Assembly: GCF_024704835.1 (NCBI RefSeq)
Contig: NZ_JAMXBE010000002.1
Span: 434,001 to 498,000 of the forward strand
Source: Parapedobacter tibetensis
GTDB taxonomy: Bacteria; Bacteroidota; Bacteroidia; Sphingobacteriales; Sphingobacteriaceae
DNA length: 64,000 nt
Direction of reading: 5' to 3'
The notes beneath the pieces were generated by a model. It was not told where the DNA came from. It saw nothing but the letters and a program-made list of their open reading frames with translations, and did no database searches. Shown here in pieces: positions 27,925 through 37,539 of the stretch (positions within the stretch are counted from its first letter, which is position 1; each line of letters opens with the position of its first letter). The translations under genes and the position numbers were made by a program.

Positions 27925-28887
27925 ATGAAGCAATTTTTTTCGGTCGCGGATGTCGATAACCTATCGGGTATCGTAGATGAAGCATTGGGGTTGAAAAAGA
28001 ACCCCTTTGCCTATGAACAACTAGGGAAACGGAGAACCTTGGGCTTGGTTTTCCTCAACCCGAGTTTACGTACACGCCTGAGTACACAGAAAGCCGCAAC
28101 CAATTTGGGGATGGAGGTGATGATAATGAATATGGACAAGGATGGTTGGGCGCTCGAAACCAAGGATGGTGTGGTGATGGATGGCAATACGGTAGAGCAT
28201 ATCCGCGAGGCTGCCGCCGTGATGGGTCAATATTGTGATGTATTGGGTATGCGGTCATTTCCGAAGCTTCAAAATCGTGAAGAGGACTACAGCGAGGATT
28301 TGTTCAAAAAATTCATCAGATTTTGCGGTGTGCCCGTGGTGAGCTTGGAAAGTGCCACTCGCCATCCTTTGCAGAGCCTTACTGACCTCATCACGATTCG
28401 CGAACACTGGCAAAAGGAAGGAAAGCCCAAGGTGGTGTTGGCATGGGCGCCCCACGTGAAGGCATTACCACAAGCCGTACCCAATTCATTTGCCGAATGG
28501 ATGTGCCGCGCACAAGCAGAAGGCTTGGTGGACTTCAGCATTGCACATCCAGATGGGTATGCGCTTTCCGAAGAATTTACCGAAGGTGCAACCATTACGA
28601 ATGTATTAGACGAAGCATTGATGGCTGCAGACTTCGTCTATGTGAAGAATTGGTCTTCCTACACAGATTATGGTAAAATTTATTCCGTGGATGAACGTTG
28701 GCTGCTTGATAATGCCAAATTGGAATTGACAAACATGGCCAAGGTAATGCATTGTTTACCTGTACGGCGTGATTTGGAATTGGCAAGTGAAGTGTTGGAT
28801 GGGCCACATTCACTGGTCGTCCAAGAAGCTGGGAATCGTGTATGGGCGGCACAGGTCGTGTTGAAACGTATGCTCGAACAGTTATAA
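27925..28887 (+). CDS. argF': N-acylornithine transcarbamylase, predicted N-succinylornithine type
   Basis: 320 residues from the ATG at 27925. It carbamoylates an N-acylated ornithine rather than free ornithine. SLRTRLSTQKAATNLGMEV binds carbamoyl phosphate, RHPLQSLTDL and AVPNSFAEWM are typical of this subfamily, and MHCLPVRRD closes the active site. Residue 90 is Val (MDGNTV), aligned with Pro90 of the Bacteroides fragilis succinylornithine enzyme and Glu92 of the Xanthomonas acetylornithine enzyme. Published substitutions of that Glu by Pro, Ser, Val or Ala change preference to the succinyl substrate. I therefore predict succinylornithine. Confidence 0.92.
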   Translation: MKQFFSVADVDNLSGIVDEALGLKKNPFAYEQLGKRRTLGLVFLNPSLRTRLSTQKAATNLGMEVMIMNMDKDGWALETKDGVVMDGNTVEHIREAAAVMGQYCDVLGMRSFPKLQNREEDYSEDLFKKFIRFCGVPVVSLESATRHPLQSLTDLITIREHWQKEGKPKVVLAWAPHVKALPQAVPNSFAEWMCRAQAEGLVDFSIAHPDGYALSEEFTEGATITNVLDEALMAADFVYVKNWSSYTDYGKIYSVDERWLLDNAKLELTNMAKVMHCLPVRRDLELASEVLDGPHSLVVQEAGNRVWAAQVVLKRMLEQL

Positions 28888-28897
28888 CGAACAACAC

Positions 28898-29497
28898 TTG
28901 ATACAATTTGACTTTACATCGGATTATGTGCTTGAGGACGAGGTGACGTTGCTCCGTCCACTCACTATGGATGACCACCATAACCTACTGCCATTTGCCA
29001 TTCACGAACCTGAGTTATGGCAGTATTCCATGGTTCCGGTAGTCGGGGATGATGGATTGACAAATTACTTGGATAGGGCTGTTGGGGGAAGATCGGACGG
29101 GAAGCAGTATCCTTTTATTGTGTTTGACAAACGGGTAGACCAGTATGCTGGATGTACACGATATTACGACATTCAGTTGGTTGAGCAGACGCTACAATTG
29201 GGGTACACTTGGTATGGGAAACAATTCCAACGTACAGGACTCAATAGGCATTGCAAGTACCTGTTATTGCAGTTTGCATTTGAACAAATGGGTATGGAGC
29301 GGGTAGAATTCAGAGCAGACCATAACAATCAACGCAGTATTGAGGCGATGAAGGCCATTGGTTGCCAGGAAGAAGGAATACTGCGAAAGAATGGTAGGTG
29401 TTCGGATGGAACACGGCGTGATAGTATTGTGCTGAGCATTTTGCGAGAAGAATGGTTTAGCAAGGTAAGAACAGGATTGCAAAATAAAATATATTAA
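28898..29497 (+). CDS. GNAT-family N-acetyltransferase (RimJ/RimL-like)
   Basis: 199 residues. The N-terminus is DFTSDYVLEDEVTLLRPLTM, and the acetyl-CoA region includes LGYTWYGKQFQRTGLNRHCK and RSIEAMKAIGCQEEGILRKN. These are typical of the RimJ/RimL-like group that acetylates protein N-termini or small molecules. TTG at 28898 is the probable start; no ATG fits near it. It lies between the transcarbamylase and argB with 10 and 1 bases spacing, so it is co-transcribed. A direct arginine role is not shown. Confidence 0.85.
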   Translation: MIQFDFTSDYVLEDEVTLLRPLTMDDHHNLLPFAIHEPELWQYSMVPVVGDDGLTNYLDRAVGGRSDGKQYPFIVFDKRVDQYAGCTRYYDIQLVEQTLQLGYTWYGKQFQRTGLNRHCKYLLLQFAFEQMGMERVEFRADHNNQRSIEAMKAIGCQEEGILRKNGRCSDGTRRDSIVLSILREEWFSKVRTGLQNKIY

Positions 29498-29498
29498 T

Positions 29499-30293
29499 AT
29501 GCCAACATTACGGCTATGGGTCATTAAGATTGGTGGAAATATAATCGACCATCCCGAAGGATTAAGTCGCTTTTTGGAGCGGTTTTCAACCTTGAGGGGG
29601 AACAAGATTTTGGTGCATGGAGGAGGTAAGATTGCCACGCGTACGGCAGCTGAGCTTGGCGTAGAAGCAAAGCTGGTGGAAGGACGCCGAATCACTGATG
29701 AGGCGATGCTGCGTGTGGTGACCATGGTGTATGCCGGACTGACCAACAAGCAAATTGTGACGGGTTTGCAGAAACATGGTTGCAATGCCATCGGGCTTAG
29801 CGGAGCGGATGGTAATAGCATTAGAACAGTAAAGCGGCCGGTGAAGGAAATAGACTTCGGATTTGTGGGTGATATCCTACCCGGGTCGGTGGACACGCAA
29901 ACGATCTCCACGTTGGTGGAAGGTGGTTTGACTCCGGTATTTTCAGCCATTACGCATGATGGGCATGGGCAATTGCTGAATACCAATGCCGATACCATCG
30001 CTTCGGCACTGGCCGTGGCATTGTCGTCCCTGTACGATACATCGTTGGTGTATTGTTTTGAAAAAAAAGGGGTGCTTCGTGATGTCCATGATGAAAACTC
30101 AACTATACCGGAAATACGAGCCGGAGAGTTTGAACAATTAAAGGCTTCGGGTATCATTGCAGACGGCATGGTGCCTAAGCTATACAATGCCTTTGATGCC
30201 ATCGGCAAGGGAGTGTATGAAGTCTGCATTGGGCATGCCGATGACTTGCACTTGCTGCGTGAACAGCGATTTGGCACGCGAATGATTAAATAA
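29499..30293 (+). CDS. argB: N-acylglutamate kinase
   Basis: 264 residues of the amino acid kinase family. Visible are KIGGNIID near the N-terminus, the phosphate-binding KILVHGGGK, GLSGADGN, and the nucleotide site LNTNADTIASALAVALSS. It phosphorylates N-acylglutamate, the second step of arginine synthesis. In many bacteria ArgB is feedback-inhibited by arginine through an N-terminal helix; this protein starts directly at the first strand, so such control is unlikely. Confidence 0.95.
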   Translation: MPTLRLWVIKIGGNIIDHPEGLSRFLERFSTLRGNKILVHGGGKIATRTAAELGVEAKLVEGRRITDEAMLRVVTMVYAGLTNKQIVTGLQKHGCNAIGLSGADGNSIRTVKRPVKEIDFGFVGDILPGSVDTQTISTLVEGGLTPVFSAITHDGHGQLLNTNADTIASALAVALSSLYDTSLVYCFEKKGVLRDVHDENSTIPEIRAGEFEQLKASGIIADGMVPKLYNAFDAIGKGVYEVCIGHADDLHLLREQRFGTRMIK

Positions 30294-30330
30294 TATAATT
30301 TACGATTTACGATTTTAACTTTCATCACAA

Positions 30331-31134
30331 ATGAACAAGATAACCATTATCGGAAGCGGGAACATCGGTCTTTCCCTGGCAAAAGGATTAGTAAATAAAG
30401 CATACTGCCAAGCCGAAGATATTACCTTAACCCGCAGGAGCCTTAAATCGCTGAGCGAAGAAGCTACCGAGGGATTCAAGGTGAGTGATAACAACAAAGT
30501 GGCCATTTATGATGCCTGTGTTATTGTACTGGCGGTATTGCCTCAGCAATTGAAAGGCGTATTGGAAGAGATTGCTCCCGCCGTTTCTCCGGAAAAGCAG
30601 ATTGTGGTTTCGGTAGTATCTGGGGTTACTTGCAGCGATGTCCGCGACAAATTGGGTAACAATGTACAAGTAATTCGTGCTATGCCCAATACGGCCATTG
30701 CCATTGGCCAATCTATGACGTGTATTGCCTCAGACAATGCCTCGGATGAACAAATGGAGCGGGTGACCAAGATGTTTGAGACCGTAGGCGCGGTTGTCAC
30801 CATCAACGAAGATTTAATGACTTCGGCAACAGCATTATGCGCATGTGGCATCGCCTTTTTCCTCCGCAGTATCCGCGCAGCTTCGCAAGGAGGGGTAGAG
30901 ATTGGGTTCCATGCCCATGATGCATTGAAAATGGCGGTGCAGACGGCTAAAGGCGCTGCCGATTTGCTATTGCAAACCCAAAGCCATCCAGAAGGGGAGA
31001 TCGATAAAGTGACTTCTCCCAAGGGCTGTACTATTGCCGGATTAAATGAGATGGAGCACAATGGTTTCAGTTCGGCCTTCATTAAGGGAATCAAATTGTC
31101 GGCACTCAAGGCTGGGGGATTATATAATGGTTGA
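30331..31134 (+). CDS. proC: Pyrroline-5-carboxylate reductase
   Basis: 267 residues. The N-terminal Rossmann fold has ITIIGSGNIGLSLAKGLV, then VIRAMPNTAIAIGQSMT, and the C-terminal dimer domain has SPKGCTIAGLNEMEHNGFSS. It makes proline from pyrroline-5-carboxylate with NAD(P)H. It sits inside the arginine cluster and its last codons overlap the next gene by eight bases, so proline and arginine synthesis are likely co-regulated. A dispersed AT-rich repeat lies just before it. Confidence 0.95.
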   Translation: MNKITIIGSGNIGLSLAKGLVNKAYCQAEDITLTRRSLKSLSEEATEGFKVSDNNKVAIYDACVIVLAVLPQQLKGVLEEIAPAVSPEKQIVVSVVSGVTCSDVRDKLGNNVQVIRAMPNTAIAIGQSMTCIASDNASDEQMERVTKMFETVGAVVTINEDLMTSATALCACGIAFFLRSIRAASQGGVEIGFHAHDALKMAVQTAKGAADLLLQTQSHPEGEIDKVTSPKGCTIAGLNEMEHNGFSSAFIKGIKLSALKAGGLYNG

Positions 31135-32191
31135 AAAGTTAATACAAGATAGTACCAATTTATTGCGTGATCTCATCCGTGTTCCCTCATTCAGTAAGGA
31201 GGAAAATCAAACGGGTGATACCATCGAGCGGTTTTTGCAGCAAAGAGGAGTAAAGACCTACCGCAAGCTGAATAACGTATGGGCATACAATAAATTTTTC
31301 GATGCAGGGAAACCCACCATACTGCTCAATTCGCATCATGATACCGTAAAACCCAATACAGGCTATACGCGCAACCCGTTCTCGCCCGATTTCGAGGATG
31401 GCAAGTTATATGGATTAGGAAGTAATGACGCAGGGGGATGTTTGGTATCGCTGATTGCTGCTTTTCTGCATTTCTATCCAGAAGAAGACCTCCAATACAA
31501 TTTTTGCATTGCTGCTACGGCAGAGGAAGAAATATCCGGCACCAATGGCTTGGAGTTGGTTATCCCCGATTTAGGCCCGTTGGATTTTGCCATTGTGGGC
31601 GAACCAACGTTGATGCAATTGGCCGTAGCTGAACGCGGGCTGATGGTGCTGGACTGCGTTGCACATGGCAAAGCTGGCCATGCTGCCCGTGAGGAAGGTG
31701 ATAATGCCATCTACAAAGCGCTTAAAGACATTGAATGGTTCATCAGTTACCGCTTCCCCAGGGAATCCGAGGAGTTTGGTCCCATCAAGATGAGCGTTAC
31801 CGTCATCCACGCTGGGTCACAGCATAATGTGGTACCGGCCACCTGCGAGTTCGTGGTAGATATCCGGGTTACCGATGCTTACCGCAATGATGAGGTGCTC
31901 GATCTCATACGTCGGCATGTGAGCTGCGAAGTGAAACCCAGATCAGTAAGGCTTAAACCTTCATCCATTCTGAAGGAACACCCCGTGGTGCAGGCAGGTC
32001 TTGCCCTTGGACGCACCACGTATGGCTCACCAACTACGAGTGACCAAGCCTTGCTCGATATCCCGTCACTCAAGCTCGGCCCCGGTGATTCAGCCCGCTC
32101 TCACATGGCTGATGAGTTTATCTATGTGAATGAGATTGGAGAGGGAATCGGGCTGTATATTGCCGTTTTGGAACGGGTTGTGAAAGCGTAG
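31127..32191 (+). CDS. argE: M20-family N-acylornithine/N-acylcitrulline deacylase
   Basis: 354 residues from the ATG at 31127 inside the end of proC. It is an M20 metallopeptidase. LLNSHHDTVKPN holds a metal-binding His and Asp, LGSNDAGGCL the bridging Asp, and ATAEEEISGTNG the catalytic and metal Glu. The lid domain has HAGSQHNVVPATC. In pathways with an acylornithine transcarbamylase this enzyme is expected to release citrulline from N-acylcitrulline. It is the last gene of the cluster; no clear terminator follows. Confidence 0.92.
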   Translation: MVEKLIQDSTNLLRDLIRVPSFSKEENQTGDTIERFLQQRGVKTYRKLNNVWAYNKFFDAGKPTILLNSHHDTVKPNTGYTRNPFSPDFEDGKLYGLGSNDAGGCLVSLIAAFLHFYPEEDLQYNFCIAATAEEEISGTNGLELVIPDLGPLDFAIVGEPTLMQLAVAERGLMVLDCVAHGKAGHAAREEGDNAIYKALKDIEWFISYRFPRESEEFGPIKMSVTVIHAGSQHNVVPATCEFVVDIRVTDAYRNDEVLDLIRRHVSCEVKPRSVRLKPSSILKEHPVVQAGLALGRTTYGSPTTSDQALLDIPSLKLGPGDSARSHMADEFIYVNEIGEGIGLYIAVLERVVKA

Positions 32192-32264
32192 AAAATATTT
32201 CAGCCAGTTTTTTTATTTTTCTGAGGATTTAACCGTGCAAGATTTTCTCCAAGGTATCAGCATG

Positions 32265-33122
32265 TTAATATATTATATTAAGTTGCCGAATTAGTGTTCG
32301 ATGAGCGTGGGTGGCCTGGTCAGAAAAGTCATCCCACCGTGCCTCTACGGCTATCCCTCCGCTGTAGCCGATTTGCTTCAGGGCACGCAGGTAAGCTCCG
32401 AAGTCTGTATCCTGGACTCCGGGCGGTGTACGTTTTTCACGCTCAGCGATGTCGCAAATAAGGATGTAGTCCCTAGCTTTTAATATGTTTTTTGCCGGTT
32501 CATCTTCCTTCAACATGTGATAAATATCCACATTTACACCGAAATTTGGCATATTCACCTGTTCGCAGATTTCAACGGCTGCTTCAACCGTATTGATTAG
32601 ATTGGTTTCTTCCCTGTTCAGGTTTTCCAAGGCGATTTTCACATCGTACTGTTGAGCCAATTTCGAAAGTTCTATACACAATTGGGTAAATTGTTTTACT
32701 GCCAGATTTTTGCTAAACCCATCCGGAATGGCTCTCGCACCCCCACTGCCAAATACGATGATAGGTACCCCAACTTGCTTGGCCCGCTTGAATACGATTT
32801 TGGCATAAGCCAAAACCGAATCCATGTTTGAAGTTGGTCCCACACACTTCATTTTTGATGGAAAAAAAATGTTACACGCAAAAACCGGTGGAAGGTTCTC
32901 ATTGGCTACAATATCCGAGAATTGATCATCCGTTAGGTGGGGCTTGAGGTAGGAGCTGACACTGGGGACAATAAATTCAAACCCCGCATCTTTTGCTTGG
33001 GTAATGTGATCGTCTGACACGCAAACGCCAATAGCTGGCCTTGCTGGCTTATCCTGGTCTTGAGCAGCAGCAAAAAGCGGCAAAGCCATCAGCCAATAAA
33101 AAAAGTAATAGTGTTTGAGCAT
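32265..33122 (-). CDS. Secreted sugar phosphate isomerase/epimerase-like TIM-barrel protein
   Basis: 285 residues with a signal peptide (ending ALPLFAAAQ), so exported to the periplasm. The AP-endonuclease-2/xylose-isomerase-like TIM barrel shows metal-site candidates in VKIALENLNR (Glu), FGVNVDIYHM (Asp, His) and GGIAVEARWDDF (Glu). In Bacteroidota such proteins often act in sugar or inositol catabolism. The substrate is unknown and no sugar genes adjoin. Confidence 0.88.
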   Translation of the reverse strand: MLKHYYFFYWLMALPLFAAAQDQDKPARPAIGVCVSDDHITQAKDAGFEFIVPSVSSYLKPHLTDDQFSDIVANENLPPVFACNIFFPSKMKCVGPTSNMDSVLAYAKIVFKRAKQVGVPIIVFGSGGARAIPDGFSKNLAVKQFTQLCIELSKLAQQYDVKIALENLNREETNLINTVEAAVEICEQVNMPNFGVNVDIYHMLKEDEPAKNILKARDYILICDIAEREKRTPPGVQDTDFGAYLRALKQIGYSGGIAVEARWDDFSDQATHAHRTLIRQLNIIY

Positions 33123-33357
33123 TGTCTATCGCTGTTAAGTATATTTTTTGAGGCTTTATTACCATCGGTAATACCAAACATAAGGATTTTTTTGGAAATG
33201 CAGCCTACGGTTGCTATAGAAGGGAGCTCTTCATTTACAATTCACAGGTTATGTTTATTCCTCCATATCAAAAGCATATTTATCGTAAGTCGGTCGTCTA
33301 TTGCTTTATTTTTTAGTAGATTTGAACCAATGGTTTTACCTAAACAAATAATAATTT

Positions 33358-34353
33358 ATGTTAGATAAAAATTATGAGGTCAATTTCAATCCGGAATGGA
33401 TCAAGAAATACCTTAGCAAAATTATCATTGGGATAGTTGTACTAATCGCTATATTCACTTCTTTTCGTACGGTAGGTCCAGAAGAAGAAGGAGTCGTTGT
33501 CCAGTTAGGCGAATATAGTCGTACGGATTCACCAGGATTGAATTTTATACTGCCTTTTGGTATTGAGAAAATGTATAAAATACCTGTTCAGAGACAACTA
33601 AAGCAGGAGTTTGGATTTCGGACCACTTCCGCTGGACAACAATCTCAGTACAGCAAGGAAGGGTATGTTGATGAATCCATCATGTTGACGGGAGACTTGA
33701 ACCTGACTGATGTGGAATGGGTGGTCCAATACAGGATTAGCGATTCATATAAGTATCTTTTTAAGGTAAGGAATGCAGACAAGACCCTTAGGGACATGTC
33801 TGAGTCGGCCATGAGGAAAATCGTTGGTGACCGGACGGTCAATGAAGTACTGACAGTGGGCAGGCAAGCGGTAGCGACCAGCGTGGAGCAGTTGCTACAA
33901 GAACTTTGTGATGAATATGAAAACGGTATCCGGATTGATCAAGTGGTCCTTCAGGATGTAAACCCCCCTGATCCGGTAAAACCGTCTTTCAATGCGGTGA
34001 ACGAGGCTCAACAAGAAAGAGAGACCCTCATCAATCAAGCCGAGGCCGATTACAATCGGGTAATACCGAGGGCTAGTGGCGAAGCACAGGAAACCATCGA
34101 ACTGGCGGAGGCCTATGCACTCAATCGGGTAAACAGGGCTACGGGGGAGGCCGATCGCTTCAACTCCCTTTTTAACGAATATGTGAAAGCTCCGGAAGTA
34201 ACCAAGCAGCGGATCTATTTGGAAACGATGGAAAAGGTGCTTCCCAAACTGGGGAATAAGGTCATCGTGGATGAAAAGGGGAGCAATGTATTGCCACTCT
34301 TAAATATTGATAAGAAAGTAACTGTTGACAAGAAAGGAAGTGTTGAAAAATGA
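33358..34353 (+). CDS. hflK: FtsH protease modulator HflK
   Basis: 331 residues. One N-terminal membrane helix (about 20-37, LSKIIIGIVVLIAIFTS) is followed by the SPFH/band-7 domain (TVGPEEEGVVVQLGEYSRTD). A coiled coil comes next (NEAQQERETLINQAEADYNR). With HflC it forms a large periplasmic cage around FtsH. TAGATTTG at 33317-33324 is a possible -7 box. It overlaps hflC by four bases. Confidence 0.95.
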   Translation: MLDKNYEVNFNPEWIKKYLSKIIIGIVVLIAIFTSFRTVGPEEEGVVVQLGEYSRTDSPGLNFILPFGIEKMYKIPVQRQLKQEFGFRTTSAGQQSQYSKEGYVDESIMLTGDLNLTDVEWVVQYRISDSYKYLFKVRNADKTLRDMSESAMRKIVGDRTVNEVLTVGRQAVATSVEQLLQELCDEYENGIRIDQVVLQDVNPPDPVKPSFNAVNEAQQERETLINQAEADYNRVIPRASGEAQETIELAEAYALNRVNRATGEADRFNSLFNEYVKAPEVTKQRIYLETMEKVLPKLGNKVIVDEKGSNVLPLLNIDKKVTVDKKGSVEK

Positions 34354-35288
34354 AGAAACTTTATATCGTTTATATCGTCATCGGGGTTATATTGCTGATC
34401 TTAGCCAACAGCAGCATATATATCCTGGATGAAACCAAGCAAGCTATTGTCACCCAATTCGGGAAACCTGTAGGCAAACCCCGAACATCGCCTGGCATGA
34501 ATTTTAAGGTGCCCTTTTTACATAAAGTGCAATTCTTTGACAAACGGTATCTGGAATGGGATGGGGATAAAAACCAAGTGCCAACGAAGGATAAAAAATT
34601 CATTTTCGTAGATACTTATGCTCGGTGGGAAATCACTGACCCGTTGCAGTTTTTTATCCGGTTGCGGGATGAACGATCTGCTCAATCTCGGTTGGATGAT
34701 ATTTTGGATGGGGAAACCAGGAATGCAATAGCAAGCAATGAGTTGTTGGATATTGTCCGCTCCACCAATAGGGATCCGGAAGTGACAGAGGATTTTATGG
34801 AAGAAATAGAGATTTTGGAAAATATTTCTGTGGGAAGGGAAAAGATAGAGGAAATCATCCTAAAAAAGGCCAATGAAAGGACAGCGGACCTTGGTGTCAG
34901 GGTATTAGATTTTAGGTTTAAGCGCATGAATTATGTAGATGAGGTGCGAGATCGGGTACATGACCGGATGATAAGCGAACGGAATCGTATTGCAGACCAA
35001 TTCCGCTCCGAAGGACAAGGTGAAGCCCGGAAGATCCAAGGTGACAAGGAGCGGGACTTGGCAAAGATTCAATCGGAAGCTTTCCGTGAAGCAGAAGAGA
35101 TCAAGGGACGGGCCGATGCAGAAGCTGCGGCAATCTATGCATCTGCCTATAATAAGAATAGACAAGCGGTTGATCTGTACAAGTTTATACGGACCATGGA
35201 GAGTTTTGAGAAATCGTTGGATGAAAACACCAGCATCATTCTATCCACGGAAAGTGAGTTTTTTCGGTACCTGAATAAGTTGAATTAA
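34350..35288 (+). CDS. hflC: FtsH protease modulator HflC
   Basis: 312 residues. The N-terminal membrane helix (VIGVILLILANSSIYIL) leads into the SPFH domain (LDETKQAIVTQFGKPVGKPR). The C-terminal coiled coil is rich in Glu, Ala and Arg. It is the partner of HflK and is translationally coupled to it (ATGA overlap). It ends before the convergent recA. Confidence 0.95.
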   Translation: MKKLYIVYIVIGVILLILANSSIYILDETKQAIVTQFGKPVGKPRTSPGMNFKVPFLHKVQFFDKRYLEWDGDKNQVPTKDKKFIFVDTYARWEITDPLQFFIRLRDERSAQSRLDDILDGETRNAIASNELLDIVRSTNRDPEVTEDFMEEIEILENISVGREKIEEIILKKANERTADLGVRVLDFRFKRMNYVDEVRDRVHDRMISERNRIADQFRSEGQGEARKIQGDKERDLAKIQSEAFREAEEIKGRADAEAAAIYASAYNKNRQAVDLYKFIRTMESFEKSLDENTSIILSTESEFFRYLNKLN

Positions 35289-35401
35289 TGGAGTATAAGC
35301 GATAAGATTTTACTCGCAATCAATTTGGGAAATTTCGGTAAATGTAGGTTGGGTTCTACTTATACCATGCGTTTGGAGACAGGGCTAAACTAGAAGAACC
35401 A

Positions 35402-36409
35402 TTATAGCTCCTCTAGCTTTTCTGCCGTTACTTCCGCTTTGATTTTTGCTTCCAGCTCGTCCATCAAATCCGGGTTGTCGAGTAGCAGTGCTTTTACAGC
35501 ATCTCTCCCTTGCCCGAGTTTGGTATCGCCATAACTAAACCAGGAACCTGCTTTTTTGATGATGTTGAAATCAACACCCAAATCAATGATTTCACCAGAC
35601 TTAGAGATGCCCTCACCAAACATGATATCGAATTCCGCAATACGGAACGGGGGAGCCACTTTGTTTTTAACAATTTTGACTTTCACACGGTTGCCAGCCA
35701 CCTCGTCTGCATCCTTGATTTGTGCCATTCGGCGAATGTCAAGACGTACGGAAGCATAGAATTTAAGGGCATTACCGCCAGTGGTAGTTTCAGGGTTGCC
35801 AAACATCACACCGATTTTTTCGCGTAATTGATTGATGAAAATGCAGCAACAATTGGTTTTGGAAATGGTACCCGTCAGTTTACGTAGCGCCTGTGACATG
35901 AGCCGAGCCTGCAGACCCATTTTGGAGTCGCCCATCTCGCCTTCGATTTCACTCTTGGGTACCAGAGCGGCAACGGAGTCAATCACAATTACATCAATGG
36001 CACCCGACCGGATAAGGTTGTCTGCAATCTCAAGAGCTTGCTCGCCGTTGTCAGGCTGAGAAATCAAGAGATTTTCGATATCCACGCCAAGCTTCCTAGC
36101 ATAGTATTTGTCAAAGGCATGTTCGGCGTCGATGATGGCCGCAATGCCCCCTTTTTTCTGGGCTTCGGCAACAATATGTGTGGCCAGCGTGGTCTTGCCC
36201 GAAGATTCGGGGCCGTAGATTTCGATGACCCGACCTTTTGGTACACCACCGATACCTAAGGCAATATCCAGTCCGATGGAACCTGTGGAAATGGATTCTA
36301 TGGTTTCTACAGCAGAATCGCCCAATTTCATGACGGTGCCTTTGCCGTAGGACTTTTCCAATTTATCTAATGTGAGTTGTAGTGCTTTCAGTTTGTCTTG
36401 ATTGCTCAT
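35402..36409 (-). CDS. recA: Recombinase RecA
   Basis: 335 residues. Walker A is [11 protein letters not shown], Walker B lies in [12 protein letters not shown], and the DNA-binding loops include [20 protein letters not shown]. It pairs homologous strands and triggers the SOS response. CAAAGGTA at 36430-36437 reads as TACCTTTG on the minus strand, a -7 box for this gene, but no good -33 box was found. No LexA-type box was recognised. Confidence 0.99.
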   Translation of the reverse strand: MSNQDKLKALQLTLDKLEKSYGKGTVMKLGDSAVETIESISTGSIGLDIALGIGGVPKGRVIEIYGPESSGKTTLATHIVAEAQKKGGIAAIIDAEHAFDKYYARKLGVDIENLLISQPDNGEQALEIADNLIRSGAIDVIVIDSVAALVPKSEIEGEMGDSKMGLQARLMSQALRKLTGTISKTNCCCIFINQLREKIGVMFGNPETTTGGNALKFYASVRLDIRRMAQIKDADEVAGNRVKVKIVKNKVAPPFRIAEFDIMFGEGISKSGEIIDLGVDFNIIKKAGSWFSYGDTKLGQGRDAVKALLLDNPDLMDELEAKIKAEVTAEKLEEL

Positions 36410-36502
36410 GGTTTTAGTAATTATTTAGCCAAAGGTAAAGTTAATAATTTTATTTTGCTAATATTTTTCGTTTTTTTTCGGCTGTCAGCTATCAGCCAGT
36501 CG

Positions 36503-37195
36503 TTAGCTGTTAGCTAAATCTTGCTTTCCGTCTTCCTGTCCCTCGGACTTCCCAACTTCCCTACTCTCCTCATAATACCGGCACATCCATGTGATGGGGC
36601 ATTCTTCGCATTTAGGCTTACGGGCCAGGCAGATATATCGGCCATGTAAAATTAGCCAATGATGCGCAATTGCCAAAGTTTCTTCAGGTAAATATTTTAC
36701 CAATTGCCTTTCCGCAGCAAGAGGAGTCTTAGCGTTGTTGGTGAGACCAATACGGTTGGCGACACGGAATACATGGGTATCTACAGCCATGGCAGGGGCC
36801 TTATACACAACGGAAGCAATGACATTGGCAGTCTTTCGACCTACGCCAGGTAACTTTTGCAGGTCATCAATCTTCTCAGGCACGACCCCATCGAAGTCCG
36901 ACAGCAGTTTTTGTGCCATACCCACTAAGTGCTTGGATTTGTTGTTGGGATAGCTCACGCTACGGATGTAGGTGAATACTTCTTCAGGCGTACTGGCAGC
37001 AAGGCTTTCGACATCGGGAAAGCGACTGAACAACGCCGGAGTCACCTGGTTGATCCGTTTGTCGGTACATTGCGCCGACAAGATTACAGCCACCAAAAGT
37101 TCATAAGGAGTACTGTAGTTTAGCTCAGTTTGGGCATTTGGATTATGTGCAGAAAAATAGGCTACAAATGCCCGGTATCGTTCTTTTTTGAGCAT
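36503..37195 (-). CDS. nth: Endonuclease III (DNA glycosylase/AP lyase)
   Basis: 230 residues from the ATG at 37195. The helix-hairpin-helix LPGVGRKTANVIASV carries the catalytic Lys, and AVDTHVFRVANRIGL the catalytic Asp. CLARKPKCEECPITWMC is the C-x6-C-x2-C-x5-C cluster that binds 4Fe-4S. It removes oxidised pyrimidines in base-excision repair. A short hydrophilic tail (after residue 210) is poorly conserved. Confidence 0.97.
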   Translation of the reverse strand: MLKKERYRAFVAYFSAHNPNAQTELNYSTPYELLVAVILSAQCTDKRINQVTPALFSRFPDVESLAASTPEEVFTYIRSVSYPNNKSKHLVGMAQKLLSDFDGVVPEKIDDLQKLPGVGRKTANVIASVVYKAPAMAVDTHVFRVANRIGLTNNAKTPLAAERQLVKYLPEETLAIAHHWLILHGRYICLARKPKCEECPITWMCRYYEESREVGKSEGQEDGKQDLANS

Positions 37196-37261
37196 AGCCA
37201 AACATAATCAAAATTACGTTGATTATAAAGTAATCCTAACAGGTTTTTCCACTATCCCCTT

Positions 37262-37468
37262 TTACAAAGGTGTTCTCAAAGCTTTCGAATAAGATGTGAT
37301 TTTGCTTATGCTCTCCGCTTGTGGTTGACGGATCAGAATATCCATCCTGTTTTTGAGGAAATCATAAAAAAGCTCATCATCAAAGTCTAGTTGAGGGTTT
37401 TCTCGGCTTAATTTCTTGACAATCCCGGGGACTGATTTTTTAGTAGTATAAGTTTCTGTCATAAGCAT
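37262..37468 (-). CDS. Hypothetical protein (68 aa)
   Basis: A charged protein of 68 residues (or 66 from the ATG at 37462) with no membrane segment or recognisable motif. The part ENPQLDFDDELFYDFLKNRM looks helical. It lies between nth and a subtilase gene on the same strand. I do not recognise a family; it could be a small cytoplasmic regulator. Its coding status is plausible but unproven. Confidence 0.5.
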   Translation of the reverse strand: MLMTETYTTKKSVPGIVKKLSRENPQLDFDDELFYDFLKNRMDILIRQPQAESISKITSYSKALRTPL

Positions 37469-37539
37469 TTATTTGTCGCGTATATAACGTAATAACGCCT
37501 CAAATAAGGTATTAGTATGAACAGAAGCGTTTTTTGGTT

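Noticed and set aside
29264-30328. A 354-codon minus-strand ORF
   Set aside because: It lies antisense to argB and the adjoining GNAT gene, whose protein motifs are clear.
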